This document shows positions 44,007 to 54,782 of a stretch of DNA of 64,000 nucleotides, piece after piece (within the stretch, counting starts at the first letter, position 1; each line of letters opens with the position of its first letter). The stretch is from the NCBI RefSeq assembly GCF_051020955.1, contig NW_027476093.1, positions 1,178,001-1,242,000 on the forward strand, given 5' to 3'. The notes under the pieces were generated by a model that made no database searches, had not been told where the DNA came from, and saw only the letters and a program-made list of their open reading frames with translations. The position numbers were made by a program, and so were the translations under genes. The stretch is from Megalopta genalis. Lineage: Eukaryota > Arthropoda > Insecta > Hymenoptera > Halictidae.

Positions 44007-44106
44007 ATTATAAAAACGAGCCGCAAGTCTCGAATAATCGTATCTCGTCTTCCCAAATTATCCATTTTTGTGCACAATTTGAGCGTTAATTAGCGAGACA
44101 TTACCG
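44007..44106. mobile_element. TA-MITE right half fused to the satellite
   Basis: It begins at the hairpin loop (CAATTATAAAAACGAGCC) and ends GCGAGACATTACCG then TA. The same minisatellite-to-loop junction is present at 45740. Confidence 0.85.
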
Positions 44107-45365
44107 TATATAGGCTCAGATAAAAAAAAAAAAAAACAATAGCTCTTTACTCTTCTTTTTGTCATTCGAAGTAATAGCAAAATTTAAAAAAAAGGCATTT
44201 TTATCATCATCAAGCAGACCAGTCGCGCTATCATCAAAAAGAAAAATAATTTGAAATCACTTACTTTTAAAAAAGTTATTGCATTTTACAAGCTGTCAAT
44301 TTCGTGAGTAACTGTAGTTACTCATAGCGCACATAAATTACGTCAAAAGAAGCGAAAAATATTCGCCGCAAAGATTGACAAAAAGCACTTTTTATAAGCA
44401 CGCTTATAAGAATTCCCAAACCGTGCGACCTTTTTCCATCGACGAGTGCGTCGCACGGAATTTCATCGGGCAGCCGAATCGTCGTGGAGCAAACAGTTCC
44501 CCGCGCACGAGCAGTCCGAGGAGGAGCGCAATAGCAACGAATATCTGGAGAAGATTAAATTCTACCTAATAACAGTGTTTCGTTCTCGACTTCCAGGGTA
44601 TCGATATCGGGGCCAGCCGTTCCGTTCGGGCCGAAATGAAAAGACGGGAATGCGGCAACGAGCGCATCAAAACGTTATCGCGGAACGAGCATCGTGGAAG
44701 TACAAATTCCACGCTTTTTCTTGCCGGTGTGCCTCAGAGAGAGCGCGCGCGCGCGGGCGCGCGTTTCCGTGTGTGCGCGCGTGGAGTACACAGAGGAGGG
44801 TAGGGTGCTTCGGAACACCCTAATATCCCTCGGCGCGTAACGGTTTCATTTCTCCCACTTCCCTCCTCCTCCGCCGCGCGTTTTCCTCTCGCACGTACAC
44901 ATTACCTAGCCTAACCTTCCGTCCCTGTCGCAAGATAAACGATCAGTCACACCCTGCGACTTTTATTCCTAGCAATCATCCTTCGCCTCTCAGGCCTACT
45001 TGCTGCCGTTTTCCGTTCGCTATCCGCCACCTTGTGTGTCCTTCCTCCTTTTCTTCCCCCGGCCGATACAGGACTTCCGAGGGCATACCTCTCGCCCCTC
45101 CTGCCATGGGGATAGGAACGCGGGACTTTTATTGCCCCGCGTAAACTTTGCCTCGTAAGGATTCGACTGCTGATTGAAAGGTAATCGTATCGCCGATGGG
45201 TCCAGGCAACGGTAATCGACGAGTAAAATTTAAACGGCGCACAGGGCCATCCGTCGACGACGAATCGCGGCGCAGCTTGGCCGAGACGAAATGGAATTCG
45301 GGATTGTGCCAGGGGATGTTCTGCGTAATTTGTATAATCTCTGGCGAAATGTATTTCATCGAAAT
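44107..45365. other. Unique DNA, no gene recognised
   Basis: AT-rich at left and CpG-rich from about 44400, with a pyrimidine-rich stretch near 44845-45060. Overlapping frames at 44446-44823 are Arg-rich. No gene was recognised. Confidence 0.4.
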
Positions 45366-45739
45366 ATCGAAATATCGAATATAGAATTCAGAATTCTGAA
45401 TATATTATAGAATATTCTGAATATAGAACACAGAATTCTAAATATACATAGAACTCGGAATATGGAATATACTGAATATAGAATTCAGAATATAGCATAT
45501 AGAATATAGAATACAGAATTTTATTTTATTCTATATTCTATATTCAGAATATAGGATACAGAATTCAGAATATGGAATATAGAATATAGTATATAGAATA
45601 TAGAATATGGATTATAGAATATAGAATGCAAAATATAGGATATAAAATATAAAGTATGGAATATAGAATATTGAATATATATAGAAGGTAGAATATAGAA
45701 TGACATAACTTTGGCATAACCCTGACATAACTCTGACAC
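45366..45739. repeat. TATAGAA microsatellite and 11-bp minisatellite, second cluster
   Basis: GAATATAGAA and AGAATTCTGAA variants from 45366 to about 45700, with one short inverted patch at about 45527-45545. GACATAACTTTGGCATAACC and further units follow at 45700-45739. Confidence 0.93.
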
Positions 45740-45846
45740 TTTGGCAATTATAAAAACGAGCCGCAAGGCTCGATTAATCGTATCTCCTCTTCCCAAATTG
45801 TCAATTTTATTGGACAATCTGAACGTCAGTAAGGGAGACATTACTG
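45740..45846. mobile_element. TA-MITE right half fused to the satellite
   Basis: The same junction as at 44007: TTTGGCAATTATAAAAACGA continues into the right arm, ending GGGAGACATTACTG and TA. Confidence 0.85.
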
Positions 45847-45847
45847 T

Positions 45848-46795
45848 AATGGAAACTTAGAAAATGCCTCTCGTTGATCTCGCTAATTTAAATGCATGCT
45901 GAAAATTTCATCGAAATCGGTGCACCTTGTTATATGAATTACAACAAACCAAGGATTGCAAAAATATCGCAGTTTTATAACAATTTTGACCGGAAGAAAT
46001 CTGCAGCTTTTTTTAAAAAATCTTTCAACGCCTGTAGCTCGAAACGCGTGTTACCAATTCGTCCGCGAGTGTCTGACATTGTTGGCACTTTTTTTTCAAG
46101 CTATCGTCGCTATTGCGGCGAGAGAGATTATTAGCGAAAGGTCGTTGAAAATTGCTCGCCTCACGGTCGCGTCGTTAATGATAATTACAACTCGAAAGCC
46201 GTTAAATTTGTTCTTCCGTTTCGCGTGTACGCCCGACGAGTACAGAATCTCATAATTAGCGACGCCGGCAAGATAGCAACTGTATTGCGAAATCCCGCGG
46301 AAGACAAGAACTGTCTGCGCGGTGTAATTACTTAATGAGCTAATTGGATTAGCATTCGCAGTTGTCGCGGAGTTTCCCACCGCGGCGCGAGCGTTCCGAG
46401 CATCGGGAGACGGTGCTCTTCGTTCTTATCGGATGGAGTCGTGTGCCGCGCGCGTAATTACACCATCGAGAGAGATAATATGCTAACGAAGCAACCGCGT
46501 TTAATGATATGTGTGTGAATCCTTCTGTAAACGAGTTCCCGTACGCCCCCGGGTGACTAATAGAAACGTAGTTTACCGACGCGCGATTATTCCAGGTCGA
46601 ACTGAAACTGGAACTGCTGTTCTGAAAACGATCGTGCGCCAAGGATTCGCTGTATCCTGTAAACGCTATCACTTCGAGAGCTGTAATATCGTAATTAATG
46701 AAAAGGAATATCGACATGACGCGAAAATTTATCGAAGTCGATCGAGATCGCATCGATCGGACGGTATGTGCAATTTCTGGTACATTGGGTTGGTC
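45848..46795. other. Unique DNA, no gene recognised
   Basis: AT-rich then mixed. Frames of 80-134 codons overlap on both strands without domains. Confidence 0.4.
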
Positions 46796-46957
46796 AAAGT
46801 TATGTCAGAGTTATGTTAAAGTTATGCTAAAGTTATGCTAAAGTTATGCCAAAGTGATGCCAAAGTTATGTCAGAGTTATGCCAAAGTTATATCAGAGTT
46901 GTGTCAGGATTATTTATGTCAAAGTTATGTCAGAGTTATGGCAGGGTTATGTCAAAG
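46796..46957. repeat. 11-bp minisatellite, third cluster, left flank
   Basis: About 15 units of AAAGTTATGTC / AGAGTTATGCC, facing right into the microsatellite. Confidence 0.93.
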
Positions 46958-47832
46958 AATATATAATGTAAAATATAGAATATAGAATATAGTATACAGA
47001 ATACAGAATATAGGATATACAATATAGAATACAGATTTCTGAATATGGAATTCTGAATATAGAATACAGAATTCTGTACAGAATTCTCAATATAGAATTC
47101 TGTATATAGAATACAAAATTCTGAATATAGAATTCTGAACATAGAGTATTCTGAGTATTGAATATACAGAATACAGATCACAGAATATAGAATACAGAAT
47201 ATAGAATACAGAATATAGAATACAGAATGGAGAATAGAGAATGCAGAATACAGAATATAGAATTCAGAATATAAATGTAAAATATAAAATACAGAATATA
47301 GAATGCAGAATATAGAATGTAAAATATAGAATATAGAAGTTCTGTATTCTATATTCTATATTCTGTATTTTATATTCTATATTCTGTATTCTGTATATTC
47401 TATATTCAGAATTCTATATTCAGAATTCTGTGTTCAGAATTCTATGTTGAGAATTCTATATTCAGAATTCTATGTTGAGAATTCTATATTCAGAATTCTA
47501 TGTTCAGTATTCTATATTTAGAATTCTGTATTTTATATACAGAATATAGAATACAGAATAGAAAATATAGAATGTAGAATATAGAATACAGAATATAGAG
47601 TATAGTACATAGAATGTAGAATATGGAATATAGAATACAGAATATAGAATATAGAATATAGAATATAGAATATAGAATATAGAATATAGAATATAGAATA
47701 TAGAATATAGAATATAAAATATAGAATATAGAATATAGAATATGGAATATAGAATATAGTATGTAATATATAGAATATAGAATGCAGAATACAGAATATT
47801 GAATATAGAATATAGAATATACATTGAATGTA
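46958..47832. repeat. TATAGAA/TATTCTA microsatellite, third cluster
   Basis: TATAGAA orientation to about 47338, a TTCTATA segment with AGAATTCTATATTC units to about 47525, then TATAGAA again to 47832. The units at 47627-47745 are almost perfect GAATATA repeats. Confidence 0.95.
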
Positions 47833-47913
47833 GAATATAGAATGACATAAGTTTGGCATAACTGTGGCGTAACTTTGGCAGTACCCTGACATAACTCTGA
47901 CATAAAATCGCAC
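47833..47913. repeat. 11-bp minisatellite, third cluster, inverted right flank
   Basis: GACATAAGTTTGGCATAACT and similar units complement the array at 46796-46957, so this cluster is also a palindromic module. No MITE half follows here. Confidence 0.9.
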
Positions 47914-48480
47914 AAGGCAACAACGTTTCATCTTTTCGTCCATGTGTTCTCCATCGTATCTATTAGAACGTTCCACCGGAAACGCTTGTTCACAATCGCG
48001 TTGAAATTAACAACAATTTCCTTGGCCCCGGAGATAAATCCAGTCGAAAATATCCAGCCGGCGAATTATCGTGAAATCAGTGTCGCGATCGCGAGATTAG
48101 TTAAGGAATGCCTTTCGAGACGCGGAAGCCAATAAAAGTGTCTCCGCGATAATTATCTTTGTCGGAACGCGGTGGCCTTTTTAATTGTTATCGTTAAAAC
48201 GACGAGGAAAACTGCCGTCGTCAGGAGAGAAAAAAAGAAAGAAAAAGAAAAGAAGGATACGAGGGTCGAAATAATAGCGAGAGATAAAAAGGGAGGGCTT
48301 CTCTTACTTAAAGGGACGTTCGTTTATGATTGAGGCTGTTCGTGCTTTAGTGGCTATTTAAAAACTCTGCTTTATTACGTCCCGCCCGCTGGCATAGGAG
48401 ATTTTTATAATCATTATCTCCCCCGCATTCAGAGACCCGGATTCTCTAGTCTGTTATTCCAGTCGAGACCTCGATGCTAC
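47914..48480. other. Unique DNA, no gene recognised
   Basis: Mixed composition with a purine-rich stretch near 48226-48300. No gene was recognised. Confidence 0.4.
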
Positions 48481-48482
48481 AT

Positions 48483-48700
48483 TAAATTCTCCTTAATTGA
48501 CGCGCAACTTGTCCACCAAAATGGACAATTTGCGAAGATCAGGCATGATTGTAAATAACGTTGCAGCTCGTTTTTATAATTTTTGTTAATCGATAGCTAT
48601 AAAAACGAGCCGCAAGACTCGAACAATCGTTATGCGTTCTCTTTTCAAATTGTCCATTTTTTCGGCACAATCTGAAGCAACAATTAGGGAGACATTACTG
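48483..48700. mobile_element. TA-MITE, complete variant copy
   Basis: The left end is diverged (TTCTCCTTAATTGACGCGCA); the right end ends GGGAGACATTACTG. The inner arms pair around TTTGTTAATCGATAG. Confidence 0.8.
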
Positions 48701-48702
48701 TC

Positions 48703-49071
48703 TTCTAATCGCGACTGCAACTTTCAAAATTTATTAACACTGAAAATATAATCGAATTTGCTTAGGATCATTTGTAATGTCAATTATTAATTTTCTCCCC
48801 AAGGCTCACAAATAATCGTATCTCCTCTTCCCAAAATTGTCCATTTTCGTGGACAATCCGAGCGTCAATTAGAGAGACATTATTGTATTTCTAATCGCAA
48901 CTGCAACTTTCAAAATTTATTAACACTGAAAATATAATCGAGTTTGCTTAGGATTATTTGTAATATCAATTATTAATTTTCTCCCCAAGGCTCACAAATA
49001 ATCGTATCTCCTCTTCCCAAAATTGTCCATTTTCGTGGACAATCTGCGCGTCAATTAGAGAGACATTACTG
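48703..49071. repeat. Tandem duplication (186 bp) of spacer plus TA-MITE right half
   Basis: Two direct units, 48703-48888 and 48889-49071. Each consists of CTAATCGC..CTGCAACTTT, a ~100-bp spacer, and a right half starting AAGGCTCACAAATAATCG and ending AGACATTA(T/C)TG. A third unit lies at 17990-18172, also right after a full TA-MITE. Confidence 0.9.
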
Positions 49072-49400
49072 TGTAGCTAATTATACGATATCCTTCGAGT
49101 ACAAATCGATACTTAATCGATATTATCGATATTTAATCCACTCAACAAAGCTATTCACAGTACGTCGAGATAATTCTTACCCTAAATGGATTCACATTAA
49201 GCCCAGCAATGACAGTACCAGGCGCTCATTGCCTGGTAAAACTGAAAAGCTCAAGATCATCTCGATCAAGCTCTCGTCATAATGTTTGCTTCAATGATTG
49301 AATTTATTCGAGCATTTCCCGCGTTCCAGCATTTCTCCAAAGATTTTAGAATCGTCGAACAAAAGCTATTTTCGACAATAGCAGCTTCAGCATTAAATTA
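49072..49400. other. AT-rich unique DNA
   Basis: It contains a small hairpin TACCAGGC-GCTCATT-GCCTGGTA at about 49217-49239. No gene was recognised. Confidence 0.4.
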
Positions 49401-49402
49401 TA

Positions 49403-49607
49403 TTAGGGGGACCAGAAAGTAATGTCGTTTCTGCGCATGTCAGTATTCCTTTTTTTTGCATACTAAAAATTTGCATACTAAATGATAAAAGGTTGTTGAT
49501 AATGAGGGTGATCACATCATTGATTGCAAATAAAAACTAGTTAAAAATTTATTTGTTCGAATTTAATGTAAACAAACGACATAACTTTCCCCATACGTTC
49601 TCCTAAT
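49403..49607. mobile_element. MITE derived from the TTAGGGGG mariner
   Basis: 205 bp flanked by TA. The left end TTAGGGGGACCAGAAAGTAA matches the start of the mariner at 60202. The right part (GATAAAAGGTTGTTG, GAGGGTGATCACATCATTGA, then AACGACATAAC) matches its last ~130 bp. The interior is deleted. The right terminus is altered (CATACGTTCTCCTAA). Confidence 0.85.
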
Positions 49608-50370
49608 ATTTCGTCCGCAAAAAGGGAGAGTTTCGTCTCGCAGAGTTTCCTCTTGCGAAGGTTTGGAGAACACCGTCCGCCCTTCGCGGACACTTTCGAG
49701 GTTACGAATGGCATGCAGAAAGCGGCGCGAGAAAGAAATCCGTTCGAAATCGTTCGCGAAATCCTTTCGTTTTTATAGGAGGGCCTCGGTTATTATTCGG
49801 CCGGTAATGGTTCTCTCGCTCGGCGCTCGAGACGAGATATCCGAAAGTGACGATTCCAGCGGAGGAAATTCCGTGGCGTGGACACATTCGCATACCTTCA
49901 CGACGTCCTAGGTCGTCCGACGTATAATAAGGAAGCGACCTGAGGAGCCGCGTGCCCGTGACCCGCGCCGATATCCGAAGGCACACCGACGGCCCGTCAA
50001 CGACGTCACGGCGACTTTGCATACGTTTGAACCCGACAATACCCGGGTTAAACGATATTACATACACGTTTTCACCGCGGGGAACGCGAGAGCCCGTCGG
50101 GTTAAAGCAGAGATAAATCAGCGTAACGTTATTACGGCTCATAGAAATCGTGGTCACTTCTGAATCCGCCGAGAGAAGTGCAAAACCGATGTGCGATGTT
50201 ATTTCATCGTCGAATAGTAAGTACTCCCGGGGCCAGGTGTGAACGCCTGGGTCCCGAAGGTGGCCACGTGCACGGGGAAAACGGAGGAATTTTGACGGAG
50301 ATCGAGATCACAGCTGAAACGCCGTTAATGATTTGTCGGGTGAATCCGACGGATTCCATGAAACGTCCAC
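49608..50370. other. CpG-rich unique DNA, no gene recognised
   Basis: Overlapping opposite-strand frames at 49663-49911 and 49702-50157 show no domain. Confidence 0.4.
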
Positions 50371-50587
50371 GCTAATGTCTCCCTTTACTGACGCTTAGAT
50401 TGTGCAGAAAAATGGACAATTCAGGAAGAGGAGACATGATTATCCGAGCTTTGGAGGAGCTCGTTTTTAAAGTTATCGACAATTCGCAATTATAAAAACG
50501 AACCGCAAGCCTCGAATAATCGTATCTTCTCTTCCCAAATTTTCCCATTTTCGTGGACAATCTGAGCGTCAATTAGGGAGACTACTG
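50371..50587. mobile_element. TA-MITE, complete copy
   Basis: Ends CTAATGTCTCCCTTTACTGA and CAATTAGGGAGACTACTG, with an inner hairpin around GTTATCGACAATTCGC. Confidence 0.85.
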
Positions 50588-50765
50588 TATTGCTTTCAAT
50601 TCATTGAAATTCTTAACGAAAGTTTCTATTGGAATGGAAGTTTGCTGCAATCGATACTTTTTATTTCGCATGAAGATCCACAATCTAATATTTACTCTAA
50701 TGTCTTCCTAATTGACGCTCAGATTGTCCACAAAAATGGACAATTCGGGAAGAGGAAATGGATTC
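50588..50765. mobile_element. Shared spacer followed by a TA-MITE left half
   Basis: Bases 50588-50694 repeat the spacer of 25840-25955. Bases 50695-50765 are a TA-MITE left end (CTAATGTCTTCCTAATTGAC to GGACAATTCGGGAAGAGGAA) that stops abruptly. Confidence 0.85.
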
Positions 50766-51178
50766 AAAAGGCTTCAGCTATTTTTAAATGTTCCAATCGA
50801 TGTATCTACGATCGTTACAAATTATTTCGACGCTGTCCCACGTTAAGCTGCTTCTTTTTTAATTCCCAATACGAGGTTTCGATCGATGTTTCTTTAAAAT
50901 CATGTACCAAAGTTTAACGTTAATCTCACCGCTCGGCATCTTATCCGAGTCGGATTCGTCGCAGACATTTCAAGTTATTCGTTAGTCCGTTAAGTATAAA
51001 CGTCGACTCTTTCTTTTTCAAGTGTCTGAATAAAATTCCGTTCTCCCGTTATTAATACACAAGCGTCCGAGCAGAGAATAAGTACAAATTTTCTTTTTCT
51101 TCGAAGAAACGATTACAATGGAATCTAGTCGTTGCAACGGTAAAGAAAATTTCCCCCAGCAAAGTGTTACCGTAAATA
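50766..51178. other. Unique DNA between TA-MITEs
   Basis: AT-rich. No gene was recognised. Confidence 0.4.
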
Positions 51179-51384
51179 CAGTAAGTTCTCCCTAATCGAC
51201 GCTCGTCTTGGAAACAAAAATGAACAATTTAGGAGGAGGAGGTTACGATTATTCCAATCTCGCGGCTCATTTTTAAAGTTGTCGACAATAAAAACGCGGC
51301 ACGAGGCTCGAACAATCGTGTCTCCTCTTCCAAAATTGTCCATTTATACGTGTGAGCCGAGCGTCGATTAGGGAGAATTTACTG
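51179..51384. mobile_element. TA-MITE, variant subfamily
   Basis: Ends CAGTAAGTTCTCCCTAATCG and CGATTAGGGAGAATTTACTG; 206 bp. The CTCTTCC and CTTGG variants are shared with the copy at 58251-58469, so at least two subfamilies are present. Confidence 0.85.
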
Positions 51385-51406
51385 TATTATAATACTGGTA
51401 GTTACG

Positions 51407-51613
51407 GGGCAAAGTTTCCCTAATCGACGCTCAGCTTGTACACGAAAATGGACAATTCGGGAAGAGGAGATACGATTATTCCAGTTCACTTTTACAGTTA
51501 CGAATTGTCGACAACTGTAAAAATGAGCTACAAGGCTCGAACAATCGTATCTCCTCTTCCAAAATTGTCTATTTTTGTGGACAATCTGAGCGTCAATTAG
51601 GGAGATATTACTG
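51407..51613. mobile_element. TA-MITE, complete copy with damaged left end
   Basis: The left end reads CAAAGTTTCCCTAATCGACG and the right end CAATTAGGGAGATATTACTG. The inner arms pair around TTACGAATTGTCGACAAC. Confidence 0.83.
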
Positions 51614-51745
51614 TAAATATTAGACTGTGGATCTTTATGCGAAATAAAAAGTATCTCCATCGAAGACAAACTTTCAATCCAATAGAAACTTCTTTCGTTA
51701 AGAATTTCAATGAATTGAAAGCAATACAGTAATGTCTTCCTAATT
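51614..51745. repeat. Shared spacer, inverted, with a TA-MITE end scrap
   Basis: The spacer of 25840-25955 in reverse complement, followed by CAGTAATGTCTTCCTAAT, a truncated TA-MITE left end. Confidence 0.85.
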
Positions 51746-52529
51746 TATTATTTAACACTAGATATTTACGGAGCACGAAAAACAGCTGTTTTACATTTAT
51801 AAAAGTAACAATAAGACATTTACTCTGATTTTTAACAAGCGTTATTGTAACATTTGCCGTGAGCAACATGTAAATTGAATAAATAACTCGTAAATAAAAA
51901 AATTAGTGACCCGCCATTTCGACGGGTTCCATGAATCTAGCGTTAAGGATCCATTGCTTTAATTCGCGACTCTCAGAAATATTACTCTAGAAAATGCGAT
52001 TTAATAAATTCCAAGAAAATGCCACGAATTTCTTTGTAATAGTATTCGAATGACAGGAGTTAAGTATCAAAACGAACTCGAATTTCTTCCGAACTTAAGA
52101 GCTGAAATAAAGAGATCTTGACTCTTAAGAATTTGAAATAAAGAGACGATCGCGATCGTTTCGTTCCTCGGTAGATAAACGTTATCTTCGCTAAAATGAA
52201 TATTTATTTGAAAAAAAGAAGGTTTCATAACGTTTCAGCTGTGTCGGCGAAACAAGACCGACTACAATTTTCCCTCAATTTCGTGCTTCGCGTGGAAACA
52301 CGTTTGTCTCGCGGGCAAGATAAACAGAGGTGGTCTAAGACAAATCCTTTACCAACTTTCCAGAGGGTAAACTGACATAGTAAGTTTCACTTGTTAGACA
52401 CCCTGTTTCCTGTTCGGTCGCGTTCCCTGTAGTTAACGATATATTGCCTGTTACCGGTGAAAGTTCATTTGCAATGCTTCGAATAGACTGACCTATCACG
52501 CGAAACGTAGCAACGAACTTCTTTCATTG
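51746..52529. other. AT-rich unique DNA
   Basis: No gene was recognised. A pair of AAGAG/GAAATAAAGAGA direct repeats is near 52105-52145. Confidence 0.4.
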
Positions 52530-52746
52530 TAGTAATGTCTCCCTAACTGACGCTCAGATTGCAAACAAAAATGGACAATTCGGAAAGAGAAGATACGATT
52601 ATTCGAGCCTTGTAGCTTGTTGTTTTATAATTGTCGACAATTCGTGAGTATAAAAACAAATCGAGAGGCTCGAACAATTGTATCTACTCTTCGCAAATTG
52701 TCCATTTTCGTGGACAATCTGAGCGTCAATTAGAGAGACATTATTG
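52530..52746. mobile_element. TA-MITE, complete copy
   Basis: Ends GTAATGTCTCCCTAACTGAC and CAATTAGAGAGACATTATTG, with an inner loop TTGTCGACAATTCG. Confidence 0.85.
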
Positions 52747-53763
52747 TAGCTCGCAGAGCACGAAGTCAGCATCTCCGTTTGCTATCGCGGCATCGAAAAG
52801 AAAAGACAAGTTGGCGAGTTGTAAAAGATCGATGAAACAACATCTTTCCCATAAGAGGCCGATAGTTGTTCTAATACTTCGGAGGCTCTTTGTGGCGAAG
52901 GTGAGTCAACCTGCGCGGGGTGGGGTGGGGGGAGGGGATCGACTCGTCCCTGACAATGGATTGATTTAGTGCACTTGTGTTCGAGGCGGCCTAGAGGAAT
53001 GCCTTGGACAGATCTTAGCCAGCCCTTCAGTCATACGCGTTCCCCTCGGCACGTGTGTATATGCGTGTATATGTGCGCGCGCGTGTGTGTGTGTATCGTG
53101 GCACACACAGAGACGCGGCCTCTACATTATATGCGTTAGCACATACTCTCGTGACACGACTGTGCGTAAGTGCGTTTAACCGAGCACGTGTACTAAACGC
53201 GCTTTGTTCGTTCCATCCTCTCTCCGTCATACGTGTATGCGCGCGCGCGCGCGCGTGTGTGCGTGCCAGCGAGTATTCGTGGCCGACGTGCCTGCGCCAT
53301 CCACCTACGTCCTCTTTTCGAGCTCAGGAGCCTAAGGGATTATCGTCTTATCGGATGCGTGGTCACGCACGTGCGTTTATGGCGCGGCTCTCGCATGACT
53401 TCCACCTGCAAATCCGCGCCGCTTTCGGATTTGAAACGCGGCCGTACCTAACGTCCGCGGCTGAACGGAGCGGAGTCGATTAGGGCTGCGAGGACAGACG
53501 GTTTCGGATGCTACTTGATCCGTAAGCCGATTTCGAGAGCCGTTGGATTTTCGAAAATCGATTACGCTTCGCGTTTTTCGCGATGGGGAAGTGCTGCGAC
53601 GCGGATGATAAGAGAGAGAAACGATAGAAAAAAGCGGATAAAAAAATAGCCGGCGAAATATTGGGCTGGATAGAATGTAATTTAGCAAGGTAATTAAGTA
53701 GTGGATTGCTTTGATAGTTGACACGTTTAGGTTACTATAAAGGTTACTATGCAGGTTACTATA
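52747..53763. other. CpG-rich unique DNA with simple repeats
   Basis: G-rich runs at about 52915-52939 (several GGGG blocks) could form a G-quadruplex. TG/CG dinucleotide tracts lie near 53056-53096 and 53236-53264. The His/Arg/Cys-rich frames that cross them are compositional. No gene was recognised. Confidence 0.4.
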
Positions 53764-54116
53764 CAGTCCCGAAATTATGGGATTTTCGGAAAGTAAAATG
53801 TTTCTGAGGTGATTCCATGCAACTTTTTCCTTTGCGAAAATGCGATCCGCCGCTTTGTTTACGAGTTATTAACGAAACAATAGTGGCCAATGAGAGGCGA
53901 GATCAGCTGGCGCGTAGCGGCCGAGCCAACGAGTGTGCGACGCCCAGTTCCGCTGATTGGCTCGGCCGCCGCGCGCCGACCGATCTCGCCTCTCATTGGT
54001 TGCTGTTCTTTTCTTGATAACTCGTAAACGAAGCCGCGGATCCCATTTTTGCAAAGGAAAAAGTTGCTTCAAATGATCTCAGGAACACTTTTCACTTCCC
54101 GGAAATACCATAATTC
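53764..54116. mobile_element. CAGGG-type MITE, complete but with decayed ends
   Basis: It starts CAGTCCCGAAATTATGGGAT after TA and ends near ATTTCCGGGAAGTG-complement, CCATAATTCTG. The paired arms carry ACGAGTTATTAACGAAAC and CCAATGAGAGGCGAGATC with their complements. Confidence 0.8.
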
Positions 54117-54440
54117 TGTGAATAATATTTCAGGAAATATTATTTCATCTCATTTTCCGAAAATGGATATATAATTAATTGTGTATTATAATTTTGCAAT
54201 AGTATTTTCAAAAGAATTTCCATATTATTAAATTTGTCCGATAAATTGATAAATAATAGAAGCGTTATACAATCGTACACGTTCTATTTCACATGTATGA
54301 AATAAAAACAATCCTAACAAATAGAAATACTTACTGTAGGTATGAAACAAATGTCTTCATTTTCGAGTTAACATAGTCTCGAGTGCAAAGGGTTAACGTT
54401 GCACTACGTTTCGAAAAATCATACTTTCGAGGACCAAACT
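54117..54440. other. AT-rich DNA with a TTAA MITE terminus
   Basis: Bases 54371-54392 (AGTCTCGAGTGCAAAGGG) followed by TTAA (54393-54396) are the right end of the CCCTTTGCACTCG family. The left end was not found upstream, so the copy is truncated or diverged. Confidence 0.6.
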
Positions 54441-54588
54441 CGCCTTTTTCTCCAGTTTATATATATAAATTATTATATATAATTTAATATATATATATAA
54501 TTATTATATATAATTTAATATATATATATATATAATTATTATATATAAATTATATATATAAATTATGGCCTTTATGGCCTATATTATA
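54441..54588. repeat. AT-rich block
   Basis: TATATA and TAATTATTATATA units. A short third piece of the adjacent hairpin's arm (CCTTTTTCTCCAGTTT) precedes it. Confidence 0.8.
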
Positions 54589-54782
54589 CGGAAATTGTGG
54601 CCTTTTTCTCCAGTTTTTTCCCGAGTACAATGCACTGTACTCTATTTTTATCGTGCCCTTTGGATTTTTATTAGCTTGACTAATAACTATATACTATATA
54701 AAAAAATCCAAAGGGCACGATAAAAATAGAGTACAGTGTATTGTACTCGGAAAAAAACTGGAGAAAAAGGCCATAATTTCCG
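54589..54782. repeat. Near-perfect hairpin, arms ~81 bp, loop ~31 bp
   Basis: The left arm (CGGAAATTGTGGCCTTTTTC to GTGCCCTTTGGATTTTTA) and the right arm (AAAAATCCAAAGGGCACG to GGCCATAATTTCCG) differ at only a few positions. The loop contains TTAGCTTGACTAATAAC. Target duplications are not clear. It could be a small foldback element or give a long hairpin transcript. Confidence 0.9.

Noticed and set aside
43435..44077. Minus-strand 190- and 124-codon hydrophobic frames
   Set aside because: Same satellite artefact on the opposite strand.
47490..47976. Three overlapping minus-strand frames of 139-147 codons
   Set aside because: All three registers are open through TATAGAA repeats; not coding.
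52915..52939. G-quadruplex regulatory site
   Set aside because: The G runs could fold, but nothing nearby (promoter, exon) supports a role.
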